Source: Variovorax ginsengisoli (GTDB taxonomy: Bacteria > Pseudomonadota > Gammaproteobacteria > Burkholderiales > Burkholderiaceae_C). Taken from it: a stretch of DNA of 64,000 bases. The notes beneath the pieces are model-generated. The model was not told where the DNA came from. It ran no database searches and saw nothing but the letters and a program-made list of their open reading frames with translations. Shown here piece by piece: positions 17,141 to 26,381 of the stretch (position 1 is the stretch's first letter; every line of letters starts with the position of its first letter). The position numbers and the translations under genes are program-made. The stretch is taken from NCBI RefSeq assembly GCF_030811835.1, contig NZ_JAUSRO010000010.1:159356-223355 (forward strand), given 5' to 3'.

Positions 17141-18853
17141 ATGAAGATGAACTGGCTGAAGAAAAGCACCATCAGCGCACGCATGCTGGCACTCACATTG
17201 CTGTGCGCCCTGCTGACCATGACCGTGGGTGTGGTCGGTCTGAACCGTACCTCGGCCATGGGCGAATTGCTGACCGGCATGTTCGACAACAACCTGACGC
17301 CAGTCGCCGATGTCGCCAATGCCAACATGCAGGCGATCTATCACAATCGCGGTCTTTTCGCGCACATCGCTGCGACCGACGCCGCGGCGACAACGAAGAT
17401 CAGCGAGAACATCAAGAAGAGCGAGGTGCAAATGAACGCCCTGCTCGACAAGTACCGCAAGACCTATCTCACGCCGCGTGAGGTCGAGCTGCTTGGGCAA
17501 TTCGACAAGGCCTGGCCACCTTACCGGGAGTTGGCAGAGACGGCGTTGCGCCTCGACCGGGAGGAAAAGGACGCCGAGGCGCTGGCGCTGATGACGAGCT
17601 CCGTCACCCCGGCTTTTCAGAAAGTCGACGACCTCCTCTCCGACCTGGTGGACTTCAATGTGGAGCTCGGCAAGAAGGCCAACCAGGAAGGTGGCGACGT
17701 TGCAGCCAGCAGCCGCCATGCCATCTGGACCCTCATCGCGCTCGCGCTGGCCCTGTCGACGATCATCTCGCTGCTCATCAGCCGCAGCATCACGCGCCCG
17801 CTGGGCGGTGAGCCGTCGCAGGTGGTAGACGCCGCGAACGCCATCGCCGAAGGCGACCTGTCACGCACGATCGCCGTGAAGTCCGGCGACAGCGAAAGCG
17901 CCGTGGCACGCATGGCCGTCATGCAGGAGAACCTGGCGAAGGTGGTGCACACGGTTAGGCACAACGCCGAAAGCGTTGCGGCTGCGTCTTCGCAGATCGC
18001 CCAGGGCAACCAGGATCTGTCCAGCCGCACCGAGGAACAGGCCAGCGCGCTGGAAGAAACGGCTGCATCCATGGAGCAGCTGAGCACGACCGTCAAGCAG
18101 AACGCCGACAACGCGCAGCAGGCCAACCAGCTGTCTCAAACGGCCAGCAAGGTGGCCGAACAGGGTGGCTCCGTCGTCAGCCGCGTGGTGGGAACGATGC
18201 GCGAGATCAACGAAAGCAGTCGGCGCATTTCGGACATCATCAGCGTGATCGACGGCATCGCATTCCAGACGAACATCCTCGCCCTGAACGCGGCGGTGGA
18301 AGCGGCACGTGCCGGCGAGCAGGGCCGGGGCTTTGCCGTGGTCGCCGGCGAGGTGCGGACACTGGCCCAGCGCAGCGCCGAGGCCGCCAAGGAGATCAAG
18401 GCGCTCATCGCGACCAGCGTGGGCCGCGTCGCGCAAGGCAGCAGCCTGGTCGATGAGGCCGGCCGCACGATGGAGGACGTCGTTCGATCCATCGGGCAGG
18501 TCAATCAGATCGTCGCTGGCATCAGCCGTGCGAGCGGTGAGCAAAGCACAGGGGTCACGCAGATCGGCGAGGCGATCGGACAGATGGACGAGGCGACCCA
18601 GCAAGACGCGGCGCTCGTCGAGCAAAGCGCGGCGGCCGCACAGAACCTGCGCGACCAGGCGCAACAGCTCGTGCAGGCGGTGGCCGTGTTCAAGTTGTCC
18701 GGGGGACCGCGCGAACCTGTCATGGCCGAGATACGCCCGGCGCCCTCGGTGACCAAGCCGAACGCGGCCGGCCCCGTGGCATCGATCACCCGCGTGAAGA
18801 AGCCCGCGCCGCAGCCCGAAAAGACCACCGAAGAAGAGTGGGCGACCTTCTGA
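17141..18853 (+). CDS. Methyl-accepting chemotaxis protein with four-helix-bundle sensor
   Basis: 570 residues. TM1 about 13-34, a periplasmic 4HB_MCP-type helical bundle about 35-190, TM2 about 193-213, HAMP to about 267, then a long coiled-coil signalling domain with the invariant hairpin tip ([18 protein letters not shown]). The C-terminus E-E-W-A-T-F resembles the W-E-T-F tether for CheR/CheB, so adaptation by methylation is likely. GGAG precedes the ATG. The ligand is unknown; small aromatic or organic acids are plausible in this catabolic neighbourhood. No che genes are adjacent. Confidence 0.95.
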   Translation: MKMNWLKKSTISARMLALTLLCALLTMTVGVVGLNRTSAMGELLTGMFDNNLTPVADVANANMQAIYHNRGLFAHIAATDAAATTKISENIKKSEVQMNALLDKYRKTYLTPREVELLGQFDKAWPPYRELAETALRLDREEKDAEALALMTSSVTPAFQKVDDLLSDLVDFNVELGKKANQEGGDVAASSRHAIWTLIALALALSTIISLLISRSITRPLGGEPSQVVDAANAIAEGDLSRTIAVKSGDSESAVARMAVMQENLAKVVHTVRHNAESVAAASSQIAQGNQDLSSRTEEQASALEETAASMEQLSTTVKQNADNAQQANQLSQTASKVAEQGGSVVSRVVGTMREINESSRRISDIISVIDGIAFQTNILALNAAVEAARAGEQGRGFAVVAGEVRTLAQRSAEAAKEIKALIATSVGRVAQGSSLVDEAGRTMEDVVRSIGQVNQIVAGISRASGEQSTGVTQIGEAIGQMDEATQQDAALVEQSAAAAQNLRDQAQQLVQAVAVFKLSGGPREPVMAEIRPAPSVTKPNAAGPVASITRVKKPAPQPEKTTEEEWATF

Positions 18854-18989
18854 CCGGCTGACGGCGCCTCTCTAGTCGTGTGGATCGAATCCGAATCCGA
18901 TCTGCTCTCGACGCACCAGAAAAAGGCCCAGTTCCTGTTCGCGTGAACGCAGCCCCTAAGCGCCCAAGCCGGATTTCGAGCGCTGGCGG

Positions 18990-19321
18990 CTTGTCGCACC
19001 ATAGGAATGGGCTACGCACGCGGCGAGCGGTCAGGCCGCCCGATCGATCGCGAGCAGTGCCTTTGCGGCCAACGGCATGGACAGCATGTGTCCCAGTGGA
19101 ACCGCCATGGGCTGGCAGGTCCGGCATCCACACGGTGAAGCCGCTGGCTGCGATCTCCGAAGCAAATGCAGTCAACTCAGCGGCCCGGCTCTGCCATCCA
19201 TGCACCAAAAGGACTGCGGGCCCACTACCTCGCAGATGGCAGGCGACCCGCAGCTCGCGTCCATCCGGCCATCCGGTAGGCGCTCCACGCCGAGGTCGAA
19301 CCGCACGGTGCCTGCAGCCAT
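18990..19321 (-). pseudogene. Alpha/beta hydrolase, broken by an 8-bp tandem duplication and further damage
   Basis: Begins at the ATG at 19321 (M-A-A-G-T-V-R-F-D-L-G-V-E-R-L-P-D-G-R). At 19261-19276 the octamer CCATCCGG occurs twice in tandem. Removing one copy restores the frame into E-L-R-V-A-C-H-L-R-G-S-G-P-A-V-L-L-V-H-G-W, the start of a hydrolase core, then P-D-L-P-A-H-G-G-S. A second shift near 19080 gives L-S-M-P-L-A-A-K-A-L-L-A-I-D-R-A-A and a stop. The rest is missing. Confidence 0.7.
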
Positions 19322-19385
19322 CGCCCTGGCATCTCTGCGTTTCGGTCGGAGGAATTGATCGACAAGTCGGTCAAGAGTGGCGCCT

Positions 19386-20519
19386 TCAGGCGCGTTCGAG
19401 CACCGTGGCGATGCCCTGACCGCCGCCGATGCACTGAGTCGCGAGCGCGTACCGCCCCTGCTCGCGCACCAGCAGCGACGCCGCCTTGCCGGTGATGCGC
19501 GCGCCGGTCGCGCCGAGCGGGTGGCCGATCGCCAATCCACCGCCGTCCAGGTTCACGGTGGCCGGGTTCAGGCCTAGCTCGCGGATGCAGGCGAGCGCCT
19601 GCGACGAGAAGGCCTCGTTGATCTCAACCACGTCGAGATCGGTCACCGTCAGCCCCGCGCGCACGAGCGCCCTGCGCGTCGCCGGGATCGGGCCGATGCC
19701 CATCACGGCCGGGTCGACGCCGACCGACGCGAACGACTTGATCCGCGCGAGCATCGGCAGTCGGTGGCGCGCCGCGAACGCGTCGCTGACGACCAGCACC
19801 GCCGCGGCGCCGTCGGTCAGCGGCGACGACGTGCCAGCGGTCACCACACCGTCCGGGCGGAACGCGGGCTTCAGCCCGGCGAGCGCCTCGCGGGTCGTCG
19901 TGGGGCGGATGCAGCCGTCGGCATCGACCACCGTGCCGTCGTCGGTCGTGATCGCAACGATCTCGTCGCGCAGGCGCCCCTGCTCGCGCGCCTCGGCCGC
20001 CTTGCGGTGCGAGTCGACCGCCAGCTGCTCCTGGTCGGCGCGGCTGACGTTCCAGCGCTGCGCGACGTTCTCCGCGGTTTCGCCCATCGAGATGTAGGCG
20101 TCGCTGCGATCGCGCAGCGTCGGGTTGGGCGAGAAGTTGAAACCTCCTTGCGGCACCATCGTCATCGACTCGATGCCCACGCAAAGAAATGCCTCGCCCA
20201 TGCCCGCCTCGATCTGGGCCGCGGCGATGTGCACAGCCTGCATCGACGAGCCGCAGAAGCGATTCACGGTCATGCCGGGTACGGCGTGCGGCAGGCCGGC
20301 CAGCAGGCCGACGATGCGCGCGAGGTTGTTGCCCTGCGCGGCCTCGGGATAGGCGCAACCGAGGATCACGTCCTCGAGCAGCGCTGGGTCAAGCTCGTTG
20401 CGTGCCAGCAGGCCCTTGACGACAGCAGCGCCGAGCGTATCGGGGCGAAGGGTGGCAAGGCTTCCCTTCTTAGCGAAGTGGAAGGGTGAACGGGCATAAG
20501 ACGAAATGACGGCTTTCAC
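19386..20519 (-). CDS. Thiolase (acetyl-CoA acyltransferase)
   Basis: 377 residues. Thiolytic cleavage of 3-oxoacyl-CoA to acetyl-CoA and a shortened acyl-CoA, or the reverse condensation. The nucleophile C89 is in N-R-F-C-G-S-S; the late motifs N-E-A-F, G-G-G-L-A-I-G-H-P-L-G-A-T-G-A-R and C-I-G-G-G-Q-G carry the other catalytic residues. The start codon is GTG (20519), set by AGGAG upstream. A palindrome at 20541-20558 matches one in front of the next TetR gene, so the thiolase is probably de-repressed when that regulator binds an acyl ligand. Beta-oxidation or 3-oxoadipyl-CoA cleavage are both possible. Confidence 0.93.
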   Translation of the reverse strand: MKAVISSYARSPFHFAKKGSLATLRPDTLGAAVVKGLLARNELDPALLEDVILGCAYPEAAQGNNLARIVGLLAGLPHAVPGMTVNRFCGSSMQAVHIAAAQIEAGMGEAFLCVGIESMTMVPQGGFNFSPNPTLRDRSDAYISMGETAENVAQRWNVSRADQEQLAVDSHRKAAEAREQGRLRDEIVAITTDDGTVVDADGCIRPTTTREALAGLKPAFRPDGVVTAGTSSPLTDGAAAVLVVSDAFAARHRLPMLARIKSFASVGVDPAVMGIGPIPATRRALVRAGLTVTDLDVVEINEAFSSQALACIRELGLNPATVNLDGGGLAIGHPLGATGARITGKAASLLVREQGRYALATQCIGGGQGIATVLERA

Positions 20520-20540
20520 AATTGACTCCTGCTAAATAGA

Positions 20541-20558
20541 CTACCTATCAATCGGTAG
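20541..20558. promoter_or_regulatory. TetR operator upstream of the thiolase (CTACC-N8-GGTAG)
   Basis: An 18-bp interrupted palindrome, 7 of 9 half-site bases symmetric. The same CTACC-N8-GGTAG layout occurs at 21181-21198 in front of the TetR gene. The shared design in front of both genes is good evidence of a common repressor. Confidence 0.65.
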
Positions 20559-20601
20559 GTTTTTGGTTGAAAAATGGGCGCTTTTTCTGTCGATGCCCCA
20601 C

Positions 20602-21177
20602 TCAACCGAGCAGCGGCCCCTTGAGATGCGAGATGGCCTCGTCGAAATCGGCCGGCTGCCCCGTCATGCGCGCGGCGAGCAATCCGCCCTGGCAGGTGGC
20701 GAAGACGACGGCCGGTGAGATGGTGGCCGCCTGCTTGCTGCGCAGCGCACCCATCACGCCGGCCAGCCACAGCATCTGCTCGTTGCGCAATTCGCGCACG
20801 GCCTGACGCAGCGCGTCGTTGATGCAGTCCCACCCAGGGGCCATCGCACCGGCCGGACAAACGCCGTGCCCAGCATGCAGCGCCTTGCGGTACATCTGGA
20901 AGTAGGCGGCGAGCTTATCTTGCGGCGAGCCACCGAGCGCGCCCGACCAGTCCTTGAACAACTGCGTCGCCGCGTGCATCACCTCGACCCCCAGCGCTTC
21001 CTTCGTCGCAAAGTGGTGGTAGAGGCTGGCTTTGCGGATGCCGACCGCGTCGGCGATGTCCTGGAAGCTGAAGCCGAGGTAAGACCGCGTCTGGATCAGT
21101 TCACGCGCGACATGGAGGATACGGTCGCGGGTGCCGGCGCTGGAGTCGGGCGGGCTGGAGGCTTGCGTGGCAGACAT
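20602..21177 (-). CDS. TetR-family repressor of the thiolase unit
   Basis: 191 residues. N-terminal helix-turn-helix: I-L-H-V-A-R-E-L-I-Q, F-S-F-Q-D-I-A-D-A-V-G-I-R-K-A-S-L-Y-H-H-F-A-T-K. The C-terminal ligand domain includes C-P-A-G-A-M-A, similar to regulators that sense electrophiles or acyl compounds. It is transcribed toward the thiolase, 82 bases away. The ATG lies 3 bases inside the operator at 21181-21198 and lacks a ribosome site, so the message may be leaderless and autorepressed. Confidence 0.9.
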   Translation of the reverse strand: MSATQASSPPDSSAGTRDRILHVARELIQTRSYLGFSFQDIADAVGIRKASLYHHFATKEALGVEVMHAATQLFKDWSGALGGSPQDKLAAYFQMYRKALHAGHGVCPAGAMAPGWDCINDALRQAVRELRNEQMLWLAGVMGALRSKQAATISPAVVFATCQGGLLAARMTGQPADFDEAISHLKGPLLG

Positions 21178-21180
21178 AAT

Positions 21181-21198
21181 CTACCTACTATAAGGTAG
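21181..21198. promoter_or_regulatory. TetR operator at its own start (CTACC-N8-GGTAG)
   Basis: An 18-bp interrupted palindrome whose arms equal those of the thiolase operator. It touches the TetR start codon, the position expected for autorepression. Confidence 0.65.
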
Positions 21199-21391
21199 TC
21201 TGAAGGTTTTTGCTCGAAGCCGCATCGGGTGCCCAGCCGAATCCGCCCAACCCAAGCGTCGCCTGTCGACGCAGCCCGCGACCGATGTCTAGGCGCTGGA
21301 CGCGTCTCATCGCCTGGTCAGCCCGAAATTGAGCGCGTTCGTCAACTTCGTCTGCGACCATCGGGGCCGAAGCAGTCGATCCAATCTGCCA

Positions 21392-22327
21392 TCAGTTTCG
21401 TGGCAAGGTAGCTGTCGAAGCTGGCAGCTCGCTGGCAACCGTGAGAATCTGATGTCGGATCCACTGAATCCCTGGATCGTCATTGCGCACACGATGCCAC
21501 TGCAGGACCTCCGTGAGCCGCGGCGGCTCGAACGGCGGGTCCAGCAGCCGGATTGGCATCGTCTGCACGAACTGCCTGGCGAGCCGGGTCTGGATGGTGG
21601 CGATGCGCTGCGTCCCGACGATGAAACGCGGCATCAGCAGGAAGCCATGGGCGACCACCTCGACGCGCCGCGCGTTGCCGTGCTGGTTGGCGTACCACTG
21701 CTCGAACCACGGGTTGGAGCCCTGCGTGTCCTGGTACACGACATGGCCCAGCGCCTCGTACTGCGCCAGGGAGATGCCCTGGCGCGTCGACGGGTTCTGC
21801 TCGCAGGCGATCACGTGGTACGTGTCCTCGAACAGGACGGCCTGCGGATGCTCGGCGAGCGTGAGGTGCGCCGGCGTGACGAGAAAGTCGGTCCGGCCCT
21901 GGTCGAGCTCCAGCGCCATGCTGGGGTGCGTCGGCCGGACATCGAAGCTCAGGCCCGGCGCGAGTTGCGCGACCCGCCGCAGCACCTCGGCCAAGAGCAC
22001 CTGCGACACGTAATCCGAGGCGATGAAGGTGAAGTGCCGCCGCGCGCTGGTCGGATCGAACTCCGGCTTCACGCCCAAAGCCGCGTCGACCTGCAGGATG
22101 ATGTTGCGCACCGGCTGAATCAGCGTCTGCGCGCGCGCCGTCAGCTGCATGCTGCGGCCTACCGGCACCAGCAGCGGGTCGTCGAAATAGTCGCGCAAGC
22201 GCGCCAGCACGCCGCTCATCGCGGACTGCGTCATGTGCATGCGCTCGGCGGCGCGCGTCACGTTGCACTCGTCGAGCAGCGCATCCAGCGCGATCAGCAG
22301 GTTCAGGTCGATGCGTTGGTAGCGCAT
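21392..22327 (-). CDS. LysR-family regulator (NodD/PNP-type) of the adjacent operon
   Basis: 311 residues. The N-terminus D-L-N-L-L-I-A-L-D-A-L-L and Q-S-A-M-S-G-V-L-A-R-L-R-D-Y-F mark the NodD-like branch of LysR regulators, many of which respond to aromatics. The ATG at 22327 has GGAG upstream. It is divergent from the nine-gene operon that starts at 22469, with palindromes between. A close relative is at 43726-44688, also next to a paralogous hydrolase operon, so the two regulators probably arose with their cassettes. Confidence 0.92.
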   Translation of the reverse strand: MRYQRIDLNLLIALDALLDECNVTRAAERMHMTQSAMSGVLARLRDYFDDPLLVPVGRSMQLTARAQTLIQPVRNIILQVDAALGVKPEFDPTSARRHFTFIASDYVSQVLLAEVLRRVAQLAPGLSFDVRPTHPSMALELDQGRTDFLVTPAHLTLAEHPQAVLFEDTYHVIACEQNPSTRQGISLAQYEALGHVVYQDTQGSNPWFEQWYANQHGNARRVEVVAHGFLLMPRFIVGTQRIATIQTRLARQFVQTMPIRLLDPPFEPPRLTEVLQWHRVRNDDPGIQWIRHQILTVASELPASTATLPRN

Positions 22328-22388
22328 GCTTTTTCTCCGTTCAGGGCGAGCGATCTTAGGGCAAGCGTACCGGCAGGCAGGGCAAGGT

Positions 22389-22413
22389 ATCGCCGTGCGC
22401 GATGCCTGGCATC
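22389..22413. promoter_or_regulatory. LysR box ATCGC-N5-GCGAT plus adjoining perfect palindrome
   Basis: ATCGC at 22389-22393 and GCGAT at 22399-22403 form a 15-bp inverted repeat with T-N11-A spacing. It overlaps GATGCC-T-GGCATC (22401-22413), a perfect 13-bp palindrome. Both are in the divergent spacer, where the LysR at 21392-22327 should act. Confidence 0.5.
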
Positions 22414-22468
22414 CGGCGATTCGGTTTGTGCGCCGGGAGGTACACAACCTAAGCTGCGCGCTCATCGA

Positions 22469-23524
22469 ATGGATCGCATGGACAAGAACAATCCCCTTCG
22501 CGGCTGGCAGGTCGACCGCTCGGCCATCCGCCACATCGGCCATGACCTGCAGCGCCCCGAGTGCGTGCTCGCGCAACGCGACGGCACCCTGTGGGCCGCG
22601 GACGCACGCGGCGGCATGATGCGCATCGCGCCTGACGGCCAGCAGCGCCTGATCGTGCCCTCGGCCACCGCCGCGCCCGACGACGACGGCAGCGCCGCCG
22701 ATTTCGACAGGCGCTACGTCCAGAGCCAGGGCTCGCTGCCCAACGGCATGGCCTTTCTGCCCGACGGCGACATCGTGGTGGCCAACTGGGGCACCGAGTG
22801 CGTCGAGGTGATGACGCGCGGCGGACAGGTGCGCCGGCTGTTCGACCGCATCGACGGCCAGCCCCTGGGCAAGGCGAACTTCGTCGCGCGGGACAGCCGC
22901 GGGCGCATCTGGCTCACGGTCACCACGCGCATGCAGCCGTGGACCGACTCCATCAACGCCCGCGCCCGCGACGGCTACATCGCGCTGATCGACGAGCGCG
23001 GGGTGCGCATCGTCGCCGACGGGTTCGAGGGCACGAATGAAGTCCGCCTCGACGCCGCGGAGGAATGGCTGTACGTGGTGGAAAGCAATGCCCGCCGCAT
23101 CTCGCGCCTGCGCATCGGCGACGACGGCGCACTCGGCCAGCGCGAGGTCTATGGGCCGACGCGACTGCCAGGCTTTCCCGACGGCTTCGCCTTCGATGCC
23201 TTCGGCAACCTCTGGATCACCCTGGTGATGAGCGACCGCCTCGTGGCGATCACGCCCGAGGGCGAACTGCTCACCCTGCTGGACGACGGCAACCCCGAAG
23301 CAACGCGTGCGCTCGACGCGCACTACGAGGCGCGCACGCTGACGCCCGAGATCATGGCCGCCGCCTGCGGCACGCTGGCTCCCTGGATGGCCAGCCTGAC
23401 CTTCGGCGGCCCGGACCTGCAGACCGTGTACATCGGCAGCCTGCGTGGCACCACCTTGCCGAGCTTCCGCTCGCCGGTCGCAGGCCTTCCCCTCATCCAC
23501 TGGAACGAAAAGATCCCCGCATGA
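22469..23524 (+). CDS. SMP-30/gluconolactonase-type beta-propeller hydrolase
   Basis: 351 residues from the ATG at 22469 (a second ATG at 22478 also fits). Six-bladed propeller features: R-P-E-C-V-L at the N-terminus (metal-ligand Glu), L-P-N-G-M-A-F-L-P-D-G (Asn ligand), T-N-E-V-R-L-D-A, and F-P-D-G-F-A-F-D-A-F-G-N-L-W-I-T with the Asp base. Such enzymes hydrolyse lactones with a divalent metal. First gene of the operon; its stop overlaps the next start (ATGA). It may open a lactone made later or earlier in the same pathway; substrate unknown. Confidence 0.88.
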   Translation: MDRMDKNNPLRGWQVDRSAIRHIGHDLQRPECVLAQRDGTLWAADARGGMMRIAPDGQQRLIVPSATAAPDDDGSAADFDRRYVQSQGSLPNGMAFLPDGDIVVANWGTECVEVMTRGGQVRRLFDRIDGQPLGKANFVARDSRGRIWLTVTTRMQPWTDSINARARDGYIALIDERGVRIVADGFEGTNEVRLDAAEEWLYVVESNARRISRLRIGDDGALGQREVYGPTRLPGFPDGFAFDAFGNLWITLVMSDRLVAITPEGELLTLLDDGNPEATRALDAHYEARTLTPEIMAAACGTLAPWMASLTFGGPDLQTVYIGSLRGTTLPSFRSPVAGLPLIHWNEKIPA

Positions 23525-24531
23525 AACTCGCCACCCTGAAGAACGGACACAAGGACGGACGCCTGGTCGTCGTCTCCCGCGACCTGCGCCGCGCGGTCGA
23601 CGCGGCCGACATCGCCCCCTCGATGCTCGACGCAGTCGAGCGCTGGACGCTGACAGCACCGCTGCTGGCGCAGCGCTACGACGCGCTGAACGCCGGCACC
23701 GCATCCCACGCCTTCGACTTCGATCCCACCGCCGCCGCCGCGCCGCTGCCGCGCGCGCCCCAGTGGTGCGACGGCTCGGCCTTCCTCAACCATGCCCGGT
23801 TGATGGAGAAGGCCTTCGACATCACGCCCGCGCCCGACAGCGACCGCATTCCCCTGATGTACCAGGGCGGCTCGGACGACCTGCTCGGCCCGCACGACGA
23901 CCTGCCGCTGCCCGACGAGTCACACGGCATCGATTTCGAAGGCGAGTTCGGCGTGATCGTGGGCGACGTGCCGCTGGGCTGCCCGCCCTCGATGGCGCGC
24001 GATCGCATCCTGCTGCTGGTGCAGATCAACGACGTGAGCCTGCGCGGCTTCGGGCCGCGCGAAATGCGCACCGGCTTTGGCTTCTTCCAGGCCAAGCCGT
24101 CGTCGAGCTTCGCGCCCGTGGCCGTCACGCCCGACGAGATCGGCGAAGCCTGGCAGAACGCGCGGGTGCACCTCGATCTGGCCGTGGAGTACAACGGCCG
24201 CTGGTTCGGCGACCCCAACGGGCGCGAGATGAACTTCGGTTTCGACCAGCTGATTGCCCACGCGGCCACCACGCGCCGGCTGACGGCCGGCACCCTCGTC
24301 GGCTCCGGCACCGTCTCCAATGCCGGCGACACCAAGGGCTCGGCCTGCATCGCGGAGCGGCGCGCCATCGAACTGATCGACCAGGGCGCCAGCACCACGC
24401 CCTTCATGCGCTTCGGCGACCGGGTCCGCATGGAAGCCCGCTGGCAGGACCGCCCCGTGTTCGGCGTCATCGACCAGCGCGTGGTGCAGTCGCCGCCGCC
24501 CCTGCCGTTCCCGGTCGAAGGCGAGGCCTGA
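23521..24531 (+). CDS. Fumarylacetoacetate hydrolase-family protein
   Basis: 336 residues, two domains: an N-terminal cap (about 1-110) and a C-terminal FAH catalytic fold (about 115-330). Acidic metal ligands appear in D-F-E-G-E-F-G-V-I-V, followed by N-D-V-S-L-R and the late G-T-V-S-N loop. The family hydrolyses or decarboxylates beta-diketo or 2-oxo-enol acids from ring cleavage. It overlaps the lactonase gene by 4 bases and is followed by the cyclase after 1 base, so the three are tightly coupled. Confidence 0.9.
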   Translation: MKLATLKNGHKDGRLVVVSRDLRRAVDAADIAPSMLDAVERWTLTAPLLAQRYDALNAGTASHAFDFDPTAAAAPLPRAPQWCDGSAFLNHARLMEKAFDITPAPDSDRIPLMYQGGSDDLLGPHDDLPLPDESHGIDFEGEFGVIVGDVPLGCPPSMARDRILLLVQINDVSLRGFGPREMRTGFGFFQAKPSSSFAPVAVTPDEIGEAWQNARVHLDLAVEYNGRWFGDPNGREMNFGFDQLIAHAATTRRLTAGTLVGSGTVSNAGDTKGSACIAERRAIELIDQGASTTPFMRFGDRVRMEARWQDRPVFGVIDQRVVQSPPPLPFPVEGEA

Positions 24532-24532
24532 C

Positions 24533-25318
24533 ATGCCGCGCTTCGTCGACCTGTCGATCTACCTCGAGAACGACGTCCTGTCGGACCCGCCGCCGCTCGC
24601 CCCGAAGATCACTTACCAGAAGCACCAGGACACGCTGGCCGAGTTCATGCAGCTCATCCCAGGCACCCAAGCCGAGGACTATCCCGACGGCGAAGCCGCC
24701 GCCGCGGAATGGGTGACGCTGACCACGCACAACGGCACGCACCTGGACGCGCCCTGGCACTTCCATTCCACGCAGGACGCCAAGCTCGGCGGCAGCCGCC
24801 CCTCGATCACGATCGACGAAGTGCCGCTGGACTGGTGCTTCCGCCCGGGCGTCAAGCTCGACTTCCGGCACTTCCCGGACGGCTACGTGGCCACGGCCGC
24901 CGATGTCGAGACCGAGCTCGCGCGCATCGGTCACACGCTGGCGCCGATGGACATCGTGGTGGTCAATACGCGCGCCGGCGAACGCTACGGCGATGGCGAC
25001 TACGTCTCGGCCGGTTGCGGCATGGGCTACGAGGCCACCATGTACCTGCTGGAGCGCGGCGTGCGCCTGACGGGCACCGACGCTTGGAGCTGGGACGCTC
25101 CGTTTGCCTACACCGCGCGCCGCATCGCCGAAACCGGTGACACCTCGCTGATCTGGGAAGGCCACAAGGCCGGCCGAGACATCGGCTACTGCCACCTGGA
25201 AAAGCTGCACAACCTCGAGGCGCTACCAGGCGACGGCTTCACGATCTGCTGCTTCCCGCACAAGATCCGTGGCGCCTCGGCCGGCTGGACCCGGGCCGTG
25301 GCGATCTTCCAGGACTGA
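24533..25318 (+). CDS. Cyclase family protein (kynurenine formamidase-like metal hydrolase)
   Basis: 261 residues with the family's metal-binding signature H-N-G-T-H-L-D-A-P-W-H-F (about 63-74). Members hydrolyse N-formyl or cyclic amide/ester bonds, for example formylkynurenine or isatin. The spacing to neighbours is 1 base upstream and a TGATG overlap downstream. Together with the FAH protein it suggests hydrolysis of an acyl or amide group in the compound handled by this operon (inference). Confidence 0.9.
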   Translation: MPRFVDLSIYLENDVLSDPPPLAPKITYQKHQDTLAEFMQLIPGTQAEDYPDGEAAAAEWVTLTTHNGTHLDAPWHFHSTQDAKLGGSRPSITIDEVPLDWCFRPGVKLDFRHFPDGYVATAADVETELARIGHTLAPMDIVVVNTRAGERYGDGDYVSAGCGMGYEATMYLLERGVRLTGTDAWSWDAPFAYTARRIAETGDTSLIWEGHKAGRDIGYCHLEKLHNLEALPGDGFTICCFPHKIRGASAGWTRAVAIFQD

Positions 25319-26319
25319 TGGCCATGAAAGTGCTGGTCACCGGCGGTGGCGGATTCATCGGTGCGGCCCTGATGCGGCTGCTCCACGCACACGGCGCCAT
25401 CGGCGGCCGTGCCATCGACACGCTGGTGGCGCTGGACCGGCGGTTCCCGCCTGAGGTCTCGGGCATCCCCGGCATCGCGACGATCGAAGGCGACCTCGGC
25501 GACGCCGACGTGCAACGCGCCATCGCCCAACTGAAGCCGGACGTGTGCTTCCATCTCGCGGCGGTGCCGGGCGGCGCGGCCGAGGCCGACCCGGCATTGA
25601 GCCGGCGCGTGAACCTCGACGCGACGCTGGACCTGTTCGACACGCTGGCCGGTGCGGGTGTTGCGCGCGGCGCCCAGCCACCGGTCGTCGTCTACGCCAG
25701 CACCATCGCGGTCTATGGCAGCCCGCTGCCCGACCCGGTGACGCCGTCGACGCCGACACGGCCGCCGATGGTGTACGGCGCGCACAAGCTGGCCTGCGAG
25801 ATTCTGCTGGCCGACTTCACGCGGCGCGGCCTGCTGGACGGGCGCTCTCTGCGCCTGCCCGGCATCGTCGCGCGGCCTCGCGCGCCGTCGGGGCTGGTGT
25901 CGGCCTTCATGAGCGAGGCCCTGCACGCGCTCTCGGCCGGTGAGCCCTTCGAAAGCCCCGTGGGTCCGATGGCGACCGCCTGGTGGATGTCGGCGCGGCG
26001 CTGCGCGCAGAACCTGCTGCATGGCGCGGCCATGGACCCCGGCGGGGACACGCAGCGCGCCTGGCCCGTGCCGGTGCTGCGCCTGTCGATGACCGAGTTG
26101 GTGCGCACGCTGTCGCACGTGTTCGGCGTCGATGGCGAGCGATTGGTGCGCTACGCCCCGCAGCCGGCCGTGGAAGCCATCTTCGGCCGCTATCCCGTGC
26201 TGGACGACCGCGCCTCGCGCGCGCTGGGCCTGCGCGACGACGGCACCCCCGAGGCGCTGGTGCGGCGCGCGCTCGATGACGCGTTCCAGGGGCCGGACGC
26301 GGCGGCCGGATGGGGATGA
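25318..26319 (+). CDS. NAD-dependent epimerase/dehydratase, D-erythronate dehydrogenase (DenD)-like
   Basis: 333 residues, extended SDR fold. N-terminal V-T-G-G-G-G-F-I-G-A binds NAD; the active pair is Y-G-A-H-K (about 157-161) after S-T-I-A-V-Y-G. The C-terminal part resembles DenD-type sugar-acid dehydrogenases more than UDP-sugar epimerases, though I cannot separate these firmly. An ATG 2 codons later is also possible. Probably oxidises a hydroxy acid or sugar-acid intermediate. Confidence 0.85.
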   Translation: MAMKVLVTGGGGFIGAALMRLLHAHGAIGGRAIDTLVALDRRFPPEVSGIPGIATIEGDLGDADVQRAIAQLKPDVCFHLAAVPGGAAEADPALSRRVNLDATLDLFDTLAGAGVARGAQPPVVVYASTIAVYGSPLPDPVTPSTPTRPPMVYGAHKLACEILLADFTRRGLLDGRSLRLPGIVARPRAPSGLVSAFMSEALHALSAGEPFESPVGPMATAWWMSARRCAQNLLHGAAMDPGGDTQRAWPVPVLRLSMTELVRTLSHVFGVDGERLVRYAPQPAVEAIFGRYPVLDDRASRALGLRDDGTPEALVRRALDDAFQGPDAAAGWG

Positions 26320-26381
26320 GCGGCAACGCCTCGCTACCCCGGACTTTTCCTCTCTCCACGGGCTTCGCCCGATAACAACAA

